Source of the DNA: Psilocybe azurescens
Taxonomy: Eukaryota; Basidiomycota; Agaricomycetes; Agaricales; Agrocybaceae
Direction: 5' to 3'
Length of the DNA stretch: 64,000 nucleotides
Assembly (NCBI GenBank): GCA_023853785.1
Contig: JAJIRX010000859.1
Coordinates: forward strand, 372,001 to 436,000
The notes below the pieces were generated by a model that had not been told where the DNA came from, made no database searches, and saw only the letters and a list, made by a program, of their open reading frames with translations. This document shows positions 25,036-39,365 of this stretch, one piece after another (the stretch's first letter is position 1; each line of letters opens with the position of its first letter). Made by a program: the position numbers and the translations under genes.

Positions 25036-27956
25036 TTATCCATCTGGCCCACGTCCTCCTTTCCATCTACCAGCTTTCAGCCCTTGTCCGTTTCCATTTC
25101 CCTGCACATCTATCACTTCCTCCTCGTACAGATCGTCTTCATCTTCATCGCCGTCTTCAGAAGGAGGGGGTGCAGGAGGCTGATGCGCAGCAACGCCCAA
25201 TTTCCCACTAGCCGCTTTCGCAGCTCTCTCTCTTGCCCTCCGCCTCCTCTTTAAAATCTTCTTGCGATTCCTCACAGCCTTCCTATACGCAGCCTCGCTC
25301 CCATAGAAGAGGTCATACTCGCAAAATGAGCAGATCCACTCTTCCGCAGGGTGTTTCAGCGGTATAACAGACGAAGGCGGTCCTCCATGATGTCCTCCTC
25401 CTTGACCCGTCTGCGGTGTTGGCGTCCCTCGTAGAGGAGTGCCTCCCTCAGCCAGATTCTCTTTATCCTTCCTCCCTTGTCCTTTTTTTCCTCCCTCGGC
25501 GGGATCTGACTACTCAGAAACCTTATGGGCAACGGTGATATCCCTCCATGACTACCCATTGTTCCTGCGTTCCCACCATCCCCACTATGCGGCAGTCTTG
25601 AAGGCACATAATTCTTCAAATGATGTGGATTCGAGGCATTCGCCAAGGTAGACCGTTTCTTCTTCTTTCCTTTCGGCTTGCCACCTCCACCAGACGCAGT
25701 TCCAGCACTTGGTACGCTAGAACCCCCAGCGCCAGCGCCAGACGAAGGAACACTAATATTCGTCGAGGGCGTGACGGTGGTAACAGATGTATTGACGACA
25801 CTCTGCTCCTTCGTCTTCATCGCCTGCGCCTGCATCTGCGCCTGCGCTCTCTCCGCCCTCTCGCGATCTCTCTCCTGTCTCTCTCTTTTCCCTTTCCCAC
25901 CAGTAGCTTTCGCCAGCTTCCCGGATCCATCACTACCTGCTCCTCCAGCATTGCCGCCTGCACCACCATGCCCGGCGGCTGCGGCGGCAACGGCCATCTT
26001 CGCAGCTTTCGCGGCCTGCTTCTCTAACTCCACCTCAAACCGCTTTCGAAGGCTGGCGACTTCTTCCTTTGTTGCTATCAATCGGTCGGCAGCTGCATAA
26101 TGATGTCCAATTCGAAGGCACGTAGCAAAGTAGCCACAGTATACCAAGGTCGATTGACAGCATAGAAAAGGAGCGTTTTTGATGGAGAGTGTAGAAGAAA
26201 GCGGTCGAAGTGGCCAAGAAGGAAGAGAAAGAAAATAATCAGAACATTATTCTTCGAAGCAAGTGATATAACAAGTAATATGTGCCATTGGACAATTGAG
26301 AATGACATTGGGGGGAAGAAACGACCAGAAACATAGAAGTCCAAGCCATCAATGTTCCGAAAGTATAGTCCAGCAATTCGATATGTCATGTGAAATTATC
26401 CATCCAATGGTCATTGATAAATCCAGACGAAGGAAGCATGCATTCAAGTCCACAGACACACACCAACCTCAAACAAGAGTTACAACAGCCCTCAAAACAA
26501 ACAAGGAAACACCACAAAAAGAGCGAAAGAAATAAAGGAAAGAAAACACTCACTACCGCTAGGACATGAAAACTCAAAATCACCCTGAGGAAAAGGCACG
26601 GCATCCGGATGTCGAATCCTCCTCTGCGGCATTGCGAGTATGATCTTCATTGCACGTGCCATACGTACTGTCCGCCTTTTCGATTTTCGGACGGCCAATC
26701 CTTGCACTCGAGCCTGTGCATGTGCGTCGTCGGCCCCGCCCCTGGGCCCGCGACTAAGTTAGCCTTGCCCAACGCACCGCTGCCATATCCGCGATACCCA
26801 TAACTCGCGCCTGTCAGAGCTTGGTCCAAAGCTAACGTATCGCCATGCGACAATGCACCCATAACAGCCGCCAATTGCCTCTTGCGGCTTTTGAGCAGTT
26901 CCTTGTGCTGTAGCCCCGCCAGCGTCACGGCCATCAATTTGCCCCGCTTACGAGCAACCATAGATAGCTGTCCAGGGAATGGCGCAGGAGGGTAGGGGTG
27001 TGTCGGACTACTTAGGTGTGTATGAAGGTTTGGAGAATGGGATCTTTCTCTGTCTCTGTCTCGATCGCGCTCGCGCTGGAATTGAAGTTGAGGATCATCG
27101 TCCTCGAGACTTCGACCACCTCCTCCTTCCAAAGCGAGATCGCCGCCCTCGTCTTCCAGATATCCAGAAGGGCTTCCGGGTCGCGCAGTGCCCTCGGGCC
27201 CTCCACCTCGAGGAGACATGTTCGCGGGCACCTTCCGTTTCTTCGTATTACCGGGTTGTCGCAAGCGGTCCATATAGTCGCCGTCGCCTCGTCCATCATC
27301 ATCGTCTCGACTACGTCCACTCCCACTCCTGCTTACAGTTGAGCCCATATCGGCACTCGGTCCATTCGTATCCGTACCCTCATTACCCAGACTCATACCG
27401 GCGAGGCCCAACCCTAAGGACCCCAGACCTCCCATTGCCACACCAGCGGCAGCGGCAGCAGCAGCTGCCGCCGCAAAATGCACGCCGAACTCAAGTGAGT
27501 CGAGGTCGGACATCGGAAGAGGTACTTGCCCATTTCTTCCAGTGCCAGTGACCGCGGATATGGCTGCAGCCGCCGCCGCCGCCGCCGCCGCCGTATTGCT
27601 GCTACTTCTGTGTCCGTCATTGCCAGCCGCATCGCCGCCAGCTGCTGCTGCCATAAAACGTTGTGTGCCTCCAATGGGAGGCAAGTAGTAATCCTGCAGC
27701 GATAGACTTCCCATGAGCTCGTTGCTTTCGCCAACGAGTTCTTCGACTGAAGCGGAGTGACCAGTGATTGTGTAACCTTGTTGAGACATGTGTTCGAAAA
27801 AGGCATGGCAGATACCCCTGCTGATGTCGATGACATCGACAGACCGTTCTCATCTGCATCGATCGTTGTCCGTCGTCTCTTTGGTAAAGGTTTTACCCGG
27901 CGGAGGGCAGGGAATTCCGGGACGTCGAAGATAGGTGACGGCGACCCGCGATGCAT
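25036..27956 (-). CDS. Conserved basidiomycete protein of unknown function with C-terminal CxxC motif (frameshifts)
   Basis: Not assigned to a known function. The likely start at 27956 begins MHRGSPSPIFDVPEFP and continues with a basic RRVKPLPKRRR stretch; the frame then slips at an A-run (27797-27801) into MSQQGYTITGHS. Next come poly-alanine tracts (near 27450-27600), a Ser/Asp/Arg-rich middle, and a basic block (KSKRRTVRMARAMK) ending in RRIRHPDAVPFPQ near 26600. An intron spans about 26550-26090. The next exon has a short coiled coil (ATKEEVASLRKRFEVELEKQ), then Gly/Ser- and Lys-rich sequence. The C-terminus has EEWICSFCEYDLFYG followed by a basic helix RNRKKILKRRRRARERAA and an acidic tail. 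Other slips are near 26735 (C/G run) and at T7 25483-25489. The basic blocks suggest a nuclear protein (inference). Similar C-termini occur in other Agaricomycetes as far as I recall. Confidence 0.7.
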
Positions 27957-30900
27957 GACGAGGGTCCCTCCTGCGTTGCGCGAGTTCTCCCTGCTGTTGC
28001 GTGGTCGTCTTGGTTGTGTGGTAATTCCTTTTATAAATGAAGGATGCCGTGATGGTACGTTGAGAAGTGAAGGTGGTCTGGACCTTCTGGGTGCACGCCT
28101 GTGAGACTGATGGGTTGATTATGTGTGTATTTGTTGAGAAAGGAAGGACGGGTGTGTAGCTTAAGGTTGTTCTTCGCAAGGACCGCTGTCGAATGCCGTT
28201 CTGTGGGCAGATAAATATGTCAACGACGTGATTGAACAGGAAGATGACTTTTAAAATAAAATGACATGAAAGGGACGCGGAGTATAACGTTCACGCGACG
28301 AATCCATGTGAAAGAGAAACAAAGACAACGCAATGACTGAACAGGAGTGGGTATGAGTGTGACTGCTCCAAAATAGTATAGCACGCATAATAGCACGGCT
28401 CGTATTGGCTCACAGGCTCAACTGCGCATCCAAACACGACGTTTAGGCCTGGCACCATATCCCGCGAGATGGACCGAGAAGTAACACCGAGTGCAACCAC
28501 CCATCAAGATACGACGACAGGACAAGCTCGAGGACCGCCATACTCGTGTGCCCAACGCACGGCTCGTTCTCCCGGTCAATTCCGCCAACGAAATATATCG
28601 CCAACTACAATTCCGTTGATTAAAGATAGCATCACACCGGGAAGGTGACGTGGACCCATTGACGGAAATAACAGTAGCTTTCCGAGGTGCATGACAAACC
28701 AACCCATCCCCTCATCCTTTCGACAAATTCCGGCAGGTAAAGACCCTGAACAGTAAGAAACGAGCACATATCGCTCACGCCGAAGAGAAAAGAAAAACAT
28801 CCTGTTCATCGAGCATCTCCTCGATCCACAAACATAAAGCCTGGCTCAAACCCGCCTGCTCATCAGAGTCGACGTCCACCCGTCAAAAGCACACAGAATA
28901 CAAAGCGACAACGAAAGGACATACACACCTCCTACCCCTCCACCAAATTTCCCGACGATCACAGGCAGCTCAATTTGCAATTGCTCCGCTTTCTTCCTCA
29001 GGCCAGTCGCTTTGAATCAAGCGATCCTCGACAACCGTGAGCGACTTTCTAGTAACAGCAAAGTGCAATGGTACAGGTCGAAAAGTTAAGAAAATGATTG
29101 CAATTTCAGCGGCGAGCCTCATGCACAACTGGAAGGATGCTCGATGTAATAAACCACGAAAGGGCAAAATTAAAGAGAGAATTAAATTTGGGGTATCACG
29201 AAATCAGTTCGTGACCTCTCGGACCGCCGCCGATTGCCGGGGATTTCCAATTCCACTTCACGAAGCAATTATCACTTTGAGTCTTTCAGATAGAACTTAG
29301 GACTCTCTGTATGTTGACACAGAAACAGAAATATATAGATAATGATATCGATACCAACACAAAGCGCAAACTATGTAGTAATGCAGAATAAAACAACACT
29401 GCAGACAGCAGCCAATCCGACAACGGAGATTGTGTCGAAGAAAAACTACAATCTACAAAATTATAAAACGTCCTCTGCATCGTCGTATGTAGCAACAAGA
29501 GTACCAGAAGAGAACAAGGGAAAAGGGGAAAGGGGAAATCTTTAAAAAAACATAAGGAAGGGAAGAAGGGAAAAAAAGACATCAAATCTCGAATAAGTGT
29601 GTTAAAAAAGTGACCTAAATCATACAATCGTCTTGTGCTGCAAAAAATCATATCATAACAAAGAGTAACAAAAGGGGGAAAGTGTGGCAAGGGCATTGCG
29701 AACGAACAGTGAAGGAAGAATGGATGATAACTCTATGGTTGGATGGTGTTAACGTGATGAAAAGGGTGTCGGTACAAGGTGAAAGGGGTCCTCGTTCAAA
29801 AAAAAATCGTCTATTCCTGCGCAACAAAATAAATTAAGGCCGGAACGAACGACGATTACGGGCAGTCTAGTCCGCTTTTAATGTATAAAGTGGAAAAAAC
29901 AGACGGGTGATGAGGGGGTATCATATTCCTATCGATGGGGGTGTCGCAATAAATCTTTCATAAGACTTAAAGGCCCGAGGGGCGAGTGGATGCGGCGGGG
30001 GTATCAACATGACAATGCAAAAGTAATGTGATACAATGCGAGCGAGAAAGGATGCGAAATATGATGCCCGATGGGCCGTTGATACAATGTTGGCGAACCG
30101 CATGTAGACTGCAAAGGTAACGATGGACGGTGATGACGGACGACAATGCAGGAGGGAAAAAAAAGAAAAAGGAAACACCATGCGTTCGAGTTTTGCCCAA
30201 GAAATGAGAAAAAAATGCTCGATGAGTGATTTGATTGATGAGAATGTTGGAATTGTCATGCGTTTTGCTGCTCGTCCATGCTCGTAACAAGAAAAGTTTT
30301 GAAAGAGGAGGAAAGACACGTATAAGGCGGGGCGAGAGGGGGAGGGAATCTGCCAACCAACCCGTCGAAAAAATTAAGATAATTGGGATTGGTATAACGT
30401 TCATGTTTCGCCCAGCGTCTAATCTGTATGGCCGGCTTGTATGTACGCTTTTTTGTGTTGTATGATAAATCTTTAGGTGTGCGATGTGATGTGGATGTGA
30501 TGCTTGGATGATAACGATGGGGGTAGGTGAATATACGAGAACGAAAACCATTAACCGAAAATCGAATGGTGGAAAAAACACATGTGAATGGGATGGTGGA
30601 CGCATGGTATTAGATATGTGCGTGGGTCGATATGGATTGGTGTAGGATGCGGTATTAGGTCGTCGTCGTAGGTGTTTATCATACAACATACATTCTAGAA
30701 TCATACAGGGAAAAAAGGGTCCCTCTATCCGGCATAATGGTAGGTGTCGAGCCGCCTGTAAGGAAAATTGCATGGAGAGAGCAACTGCCGCGCCGAGTTC
30801 ATTACAGAGCAGCACAAAATAGGTCATTGACCGTGATAAAAAACATCCATCACAGGTCGTCGGTCATAAAGGATTCAGGTCGAGGAGGGTCGGAATAGGT

Positions 30901-31106
30901 CGAGAGTTGATGATGGAAAAAGGTTCACGAAAATAAGGCGACGTTAAGGTTCGATTTTTTTTTGGATTTTTTTTTGGCGAGGTTTCTGTTTCTGTGCATA
31001 GATAGGCAGTAGCATAGCGGGGCGAGGAGAAATGGAACCGGTGTACTAGACGGAAAAGGGAAGAAATGATGGCCTTCCGCTTCCGCTTCAGTGGTAAATG
31101 AGAAAT
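27957..31106. other. 3.1 kb intergenic region, 3' side of DED1
   Basis: Both flanking genes are on the minus strand, so this holds the promoter and leader of the unknown conserved gene (about 27957-28200) and the 3' untranslated region of DED1. The longest open frame (29967-30827, minus) has no recognisable domain and low-complexity Ser/His/Phe composition. I see no supported gene. Confidence 0.45.
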
Positions 31107-33251
<2,145 letters not shown>

Positions 33252-33515
33252 ATTAGTCGTAGAAGTAAAGGTCTGTGGTTTTTAGAGAGTGATTTCTTTC
33301 GTAAAAATGAAAGAGAAAGAGAAAAGTGTTGTTCTAAGATGGGGGATGATCAAAGAGCGGTCTGCTTGTAACAGAAAAAAATTCTCCGAGCTCCAGCAGG
33401 AGGATTACTAATCGGACCATTCTTTCACAGGAGCACGTGAGTCTCCCTGATGCGTTTCGATCGACCTGGGCACGCGAAATTAAGGACGTGGCAAAGACCC
33501 TCAGAGACTACCAAC
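33252..33515. promoter_or_regulatory. Shared divergent promoter region of DED1 and the SEC72-like gene
   Basis: 264 bp separate the start codons of two genes transcribed away from each other. Pyrimidine-rich and purine-rich blocks are visible on both sides. No specific binding site or TATA box was identified. Confidence 0.45.
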
Positions 33516-34396
33516 ATGTCCCATTCACATACCCATGCTCCTGGCGAAGAGCACTCCCACTCTCATGGTCCCCCGCAGGCTCAACCACAATCCCCGACGC
33601 TGCCCCAGCCAGATCCCGCCCTGCAAGCCTTGATTGACCAGGACTTTGTTCCGTCTCCGCTCACCCTTTCAGCAGATGCTACAACCGCCCTCTGCGAACC
33701 CCACAAGCTAGAAAAGTGCGACGACTGCAATCTCGACTTCATCAACACAAACCGTCTTTTCTCGGCTTCTCGTCGCCAACCCCAACCTGCTCTGCCCGCC
33801 GCCCAGCAACGTCATCTCCCAAAAGCTAACCCAAATGGTCGTGTCTACGAAGGATGAGGGCAATGTGAGCCGGCTTGTTTGTGCGCGACGTGTGGCCTTC
33901 TAAATCTGCGAACCAGGCTCTGTTCAAAGCAGGAAATGCCCAACAGGCCATTATTCGATACACCACGGCTGCTTCACTGGCTACACAGCGACCGCCATGG
34001 GAAGCCAACCAGTTCATGAGGGAGGAACTCTCAACCGCCATCTCCAATCGCTCAGCGGCCTACTTTGACTTGCACGACTATATCTCCGCTCTGGCCGACG
34101 CGGAGACAGTCATCGCTGTCCGCCGTAACTGGAGTAAGGGTCACTTCAGGAAGGCGAAAGCCCTCTTGGGTCTTGGTCGCTACCGTGAAGCTGCAGATGC
34201 CGTCCGTCTGGGATTGGACTTCGAGCCAACGAGCACAGTGAGTATCTTCGGTTTATTCACGCGAAACGCGCTCGCTATAACGCCCCTTCTCTAGGAACTC
34301 ATTTCTTTCCTTACCGACATCGAGCGTGTTGAAAAGAAGTTGGATGAAAAGAGGATAGAAGCCAGACAAGTAAAACCCGAGCCTGTATCTTCATGA
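33516..34396 (+). CDS. SEC72: TPR protein resembling Sec72 of the ER translocation complex (one frameshift)
   Basis: Sec72 is a cytosolic TPR subunit of the Sec62/63 post-translational protein translocation complex at the endoplasmic reticulum. Exons: 33516-33864, 33917-34237, 34295-34396. The start MSHSHTHAPGEEHSHSHGP was chosen because upstream codons look like leader. The family-like segment ALCEPHKLEKCDDCNLDF is followed by a frame slip at T4 33757-33760; removing one T gives RLLVANPN..VVSTKDEGN. The TPR region then follows: ALFKAGNAQQAIIRYTTA, AISNRSAAYFDLHDYISAL and GHFRKAKALLGLGRY. It ends in a charged helix at TGA 34394-34396. The Sec72 name rests on remembered similarity; another small TPR co-chaperone is possible. 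Confidence 0.75.
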
Positions 34397-34764
34397 TACC
34401 CTCTTTATTATTCTTTACCCATGTTGTACTATCCTTCACCGGAGTTTCCTTGAGCCGGGTTTTTGCTCTACCATACAGTATTTGAACTTGTCGCCGATAC
34501 GTTTTAATAATCTCAGTCGTCATCTGTTGCTAACATACCCGCCAATGTCTATTGACATACGAATTTCTGCACACATTCGACTACTCTCAGGTCTCAACCA
34601 GCTCATCCCGACGCGTTTCAAGGTGATATCTAAAAATAGATGTCAAACCGATCGTTTGATTGACTGAGCCTTTCGTGACGAATTCGAAGTTATGATGACT
34701 TCATGAACGAAAATACATGCTTTATTCTTGCTACTACTAGTACGACTACGCATAAAAGAATTCT
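34397..34764. other. Convergent gene ends
   Basis: Lies between the ends of the SEC72-like gene and SDR copy 6; only untranslated sequence is expected and no coding signal is seen. Confidence 0.4.
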
Positions 34765-36369
34765 TCAAATTCCCTGGAACACAGATTCTGGCAAAGGGTC
34801 CAACTGCTTCTTCGGCGGAGGCGTCAAATATTCCTTCGCGATCCTCCCAACCTCAGCGTCGACCTTTCCCAGCTCCTCCAGTGTGTTATCCTAAAATAAT
34901 AATACACATACTGTTGAGCACAAATCCCATAATAAATCAACATCGACATCCAGAAACTCCAGTATCCTCTCCCTCAAAAGAAAAACTAAATTAAACTAAA
35001 TGGAAAAACAGACTCACCCATAATATATCCTGCACCTTCCTTCCCTCCTCCCCAATCACATAATCGCTCGGCTCCGTGATCTGCGCATTCGACACATAAG
35101 CACCCCGCATCGCACAATCCCCATCTCCGGCCCCCTCCTCGCCGCCGAGCGCGGCCCATACCACCTGGCGACTGCCCTCCTCCGCCGTGCGCGCGAGCGC
35201 CTTCTCCATGAACCAGTCGAACCACGCGCGCGGGCCGCTGAAGTTGGCGCGGAGGTTGGAGAGGCAGTAGCCTGGGTTCACGGAGTCGACGATGATGTTG
35301 TGGGTGCCCGCGCCTGTGCCGGAGTTGTCTTTGCTCTCGATCTGCGACTGCGACTGCAGGCGCTCGCTGAGTGCGCGGGCGAAGAATATGTTCATGACTG
35401 AAATGCAAGTTTTAATAGTTAGCGAAGAGGGAATGTGATGACAAAGAGAAGAAAGATGGTTACGTTTCGTCTCTGCATATCTGTTCGCTTGTGTTCTGGA
35501 TTTTTATTATTTCAGTCAGATACCATTTTCAATTTTGTGGATGATGATAGACTAGTAATCTCAGAAATAAGAAAAAACCTCACTTTGGCGTGAACTGCTC
35601 TTTACTTCCATACAACTCCAACGGGTTCGGCGCGTTGAAAATCGCATTGTCGATTTTTGCCCAGTGGTGGACTTCGCTAGTCACCACGACGATTCTCGGT
35701 GTCGTCTCATACATATTAGCTGTATCCACCATGCGCGGGAGAAGCAACAAAGCCAGCAACGAAGTCGACAGGTAGTTCACCTGAAAACTGTGCAATATGT
35801 ATTTAGGAAATTAAATCTGAGCTCAGAAAGTATTGGGCTGAAGCTGAAGCATACCTGGGCTCCCAGCCGTCCGGGGTTGCTTCGAACTTGGACGAGGGGG
35901 AGGACAGCCGCGTTCTCTACGAGAATGTCCAGCCGTCCCCCGCCTTCCTTCTCGAATCGCTCCGCGAATGCTTTTACAGAAGCGAACTTTGCCAGATCGA
36001 GGATCCACAATTCAACGGTCTCGCATCCAGTCACCTTCTTTATCTCTAGATGATAAAAAATAACCTTCGTTTTAGAGAGACCACAATAATTACAGCTTGG
36101 GCTTGGTAGAAACAGAAATAACAATAGGAATAGGAATAGGAATATCAAAGTTAAAACTCACCTTCAACAGCAGCCTCGCCCCTCTCCTTGCTCCTGCACG
36201 CAAGGATCAGCTTCTGCGGGTTCATCCTTGCGAAGTGCTTCGCAGTCTCCATCCCTATCCCATTATTGGCACCGGTGACAATAATTGTTTTCCCTGTCAG
36301 ATCCCTCTCGATGACTGGCGCTACAGCGCTCCGTTGCTGGCGGATGAATTGCCCGATTGTGAGCTGCAT
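34765..36369 (-). CDS. Short-chain dehydrogenase/reductase, copy 6 (one frameshift)
   Basis: SDR oxidoreductase. Exons: 36369-36162, 36045-35855, 35787-35584, 35495-35464, 35397-35018, 34890-34765, total 1141 nt, one base over a multiple of three. Start MQLTIGQFIRQQRSAV. Cofactor motif VTGANNGIG, VENAAV, Ser in VTSEVHHW, catalytic YAETK in the 32-nt exon 4. Exon 5 carries an insertion (SQSQIESKDNSGTGAG) before the IIVDSVNPG strand, and the C-terminal tail is longer and more divergent (EELGKVDAEVGRIAKEYLT). The frame slips at G5 35896-35900 (plus strand), between VENAAVLP and SKFEATPDGWEP; one base too many. Subgroup with copies 3 and 4. Exon GC content is high compared with copies 1 and 8. 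Confidence 0.85.
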
Positions 36370-37944
36370 GGTACTGACAGTTGTGACTTATGATTTGGAA
36401 AGGGATGTGGTGAGGAGAGGGAAGGTGAATATGTGAGTGAGTAAGTCTAACGACTCTGATTTCCTCGGAAGCTAGCGAGCGAGTGCAACAGAGACAGGTG
36501 GATGAATCATCGGCCTGTCTCACCCTGCCAGCGTTGATCAATGATAGTCAGACACCACTGTTGTCCAAATTTCGAAATCAGCTAAGGTAGACGACGTGCC
36601 CTTGCCTTCCTTTCAAAACATGGTTTAATGTGCATGTACACATCTATATGGCGAATATGGAGCTTCAGAAAGTCAAGCATCAATCGAACAAAGATTTATA
36701 CTATAAATAAGGTCGGGCGTCTATTGGTGATTGTGGCCTAGCATGACGTGACTTTGTCCAACCTGTAACGTAATCCTATTCTCATAATCGAAGGCATCGT
36801 TACTGATTGGTTTATCTAATGTTGTCGAGGGTTTCTCGGCAAACGACTTGAAGAGACAATGCTCCAGGCTCAGAGGCTAAACTAACACCATAGTAAAGGG
36901 ACTGAATCTTACATGCTTCCGTCACGGTCGGCCTATGTTTATACATCTTTGATGTCCGGTTGACTTCGACTGACCTTAATAACGAATGCGGGCAAGAATG
37001 GACTAAGGTGCACACTCGTCACTTAATATGCTGTTGCAAGTCCCTCAAGGTCGTAAGCTCTGCCCAAAGGTCAAAATCAGACAAAATTTTTGGACAAAAT
37101 TATTGTTGCTTCTTCCAGTCATAATCATTTTTCTTCATCAGCATGGTGATAACGAACTTTTGGAGGTGCAGCATGTATTGAAATAACGGCCAGGGAAGAG
37201 AATACTTTGTGGCAAACGAATGAAGGTAAGGTTACAAAACTACGTAGACTATATACGGAATCTGGACCAAATAAGGAATTTACCATTATGAATGTTAAGG
37301 TACTACTTGGGCCGATTACCAACTAGCAAGTAAAATCCACCAGCATGCTAGAGCGTACCATGAGATTGCTCAAGTGGACCGATGGCAAAGGCTTACCCAT
37401 ACGATCAAAATCTATCTTTAAGCAACAAGTCCTTTGGAATGACTTCAACTTAAATATTATGCCTCATGAGTAATGCAAGCATAATGAGGTCTTCGTAGAC
37501 TCTCACATCAAACTCACTCGTGCGCTTAAGCTTAATCAACACTCAATCGGTATAAACACGCAGCCATAGCACTCAAGAGCGCAGCACACATTCACTCGTT
37601 TCTATCTTTCCCTAGAGGTTACTTGCCTTTTCCCTCTCTGAACACCATTGCAACCACTTGTCTACTATGAGCAAGTGCGCACCAATGAATTTCATTAGGG
37701 ACTAGTGGTCCACTGTATTGGATATTCATCTTATCGCGCCCGAACGCGCATTAGTTAACTTATACATTACGTAATCGTAGACACAAGTTCGTTTTCATTT
37801 CGTCGACAACTCAGTCAAATACATTAGACTGGGTTATGAGTACATATCCTAAACTTCATCATTCTATTGCTTATCATATCTTATTTATTCCATCATCTAG
37901 ATGTCATTATGTTCTACACACGGTCCCACCTGTTTGAGTTCGAA
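36370..37944. other. Intergenic between SDR copies 6 and 7
   Basis: Upstream region of copy 6 followed by AT-rich sequence. Short frames (36812-37015, 37125-37322) show no domain. No supported gene. Confidence 0.4.
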
Positions 37945-38475
37945 CACAGTTATTGTTACTAGTGCAAATATTGGCATTGGCCTCTCGCTCGAGTGAGCCC
38001 AGGAAAACTTTGCAGGACCGAGGGAAAGGGAGACGAGGCAGTGACAATTAAGTTCGCCAATTCACAAACTTTGGATTGCGGATGATGAGAATCGACGTTA
38101 TAATTAATTCAATTCGCTATAGAAATTTGACAGGCAACGGTTATACCTCCGTTGAGGCATGGGTTGTCCCCGGCATGAATTCCCAAGTCCTAAATCTTTT
38201 GCTCGCTCATGCGCTTGATGAAAGACAGGAACCCCATCATAGTAGCCACATCCAACCCAGGCAGCTATGGTTTGATACCACAGCACCTGATTCTGGGGCT
38301 TGTGAATCTTTACCTCGCACTTGAGTAGAACAGTTGTAAGTTTGTTTGGGCTGTAGTCAGCGGCAAAGAGAAGAAGGATGAAATCCATGGAGCCTATATT
38401 TCACTAGCCCGTGTATGCAAACCCAGTGATTTTTTCTCAGTGAAGAAGGACGATTTGCTTAGGACAGGATATGGG
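37945..38475 (+). pseudogene. Truncated, internally deleted SDR, copy 7
   Basis: Begins with TVIVTSANIGIGL (about 37950-37990), the cofactor motif with Gly changed to Ser. A shortened GKL..GDEAVT stretch and the start of exon 2 (GYTSVEAWVV, about 38130-38165) follow. The sequence then jumps directly to exon 5 (LNLLLAHALDER, about 38190), so the rest of exon 2, exon 3 and the catalytic exon 4 are missing. Remains of the EKKDEIHGAYIS segment and a final AGGATATGG donor-like end lie near 38375-38475. Stops and frame changes occur throughout. A dead copy. Confidence 0.85.
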
Positions 38476-39365
38476 TAAAAATTTTCTCTTCTATTTCTTT
38501 GACCCAAATGTATGGTACATCTCAATAACATATTAGCAACCTGTAATAAGTAATAAAGTAAGCATTTCAGCACTCAACTTCGTGTGATGTTGCGTCCACT
38601 AATTTGAAACTACGAGTTAAACCTTCCAAAATACCTCGAAAGTCGAGTCCCTGGACAAATATAGTGGTGTGTCTACTTTGGATTCGGTTCATAAGGCGCT
38701 GGGCGCGTCAAATCACTGCGATAGTCTGTCTCTTCAAGTTACCTGTGCATCCAACTGAGCAGCGCAGTCTCGCCAATACGGCACAGTTTTCGTAGCACCG
38801 TTCTTAATTCTAAGTTCAAAGGCCCACGCGCCGCAGACGCCGCAGACCACACCGTTGTCAAGTTTCTGCTGGATCCTTACAAAGCAGGTTGTTGGTTAAT
38901 TCATCCAGACGGTCTATATCAGGTAAGTTACGGAGTCAAAATGACTAATCTAGGCTTGAATGTCGCTGGGAAGAACATAGCCGAAGATTATTAGCAGAAA
39001 CAACGAATTTATGTTGAGGTGGAAATGCTACGCCTAGGCAACGCACTCGCAAACTGTGTATACTCAATGCATGGGAACAGAATGAAACCGTGAACCAGCG
39101 CTAACCAGACACGCCGGGTATAAATTTCCGATTCGCACTTGATTGGCACGCCGCACGATCAGAACCCCCTTATTTTGACCAAGGTTGCCTTATATGTACT
39201 GCAATCAACATTACTAATAGAACTTTGGGAAGTCCATGCATTCAGCACTGAGCCGGGTATAAAACTGTAGGCATTCAAGTTCATTCCGGTACTCTAACGA
39301 TCCCCACACAAGCCTCAGTGATTAACATCATCGAGAAAGCATTAGTACACTGCATTTTTGCCATT
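38476..39365. other. Spacer between SDR copies 7 and 8
   Basis: No supported gene. The last 100-150 bp form the upstream region of SDR copy 8. Confidence 0.4.

Noticed and set aside
27757..28104. 115-codon plus-strand frame upstream of the unknown conserved gene
   Set aside because: Overlaps the N-terminal coding exon on the opposite strand, which has family-like sequence.
29967..30827. 286-codon minus-strand open frame
   Set aside because: No recognisable domain, unusual composition, and placed in the likely 3' untranslated region of DED1.
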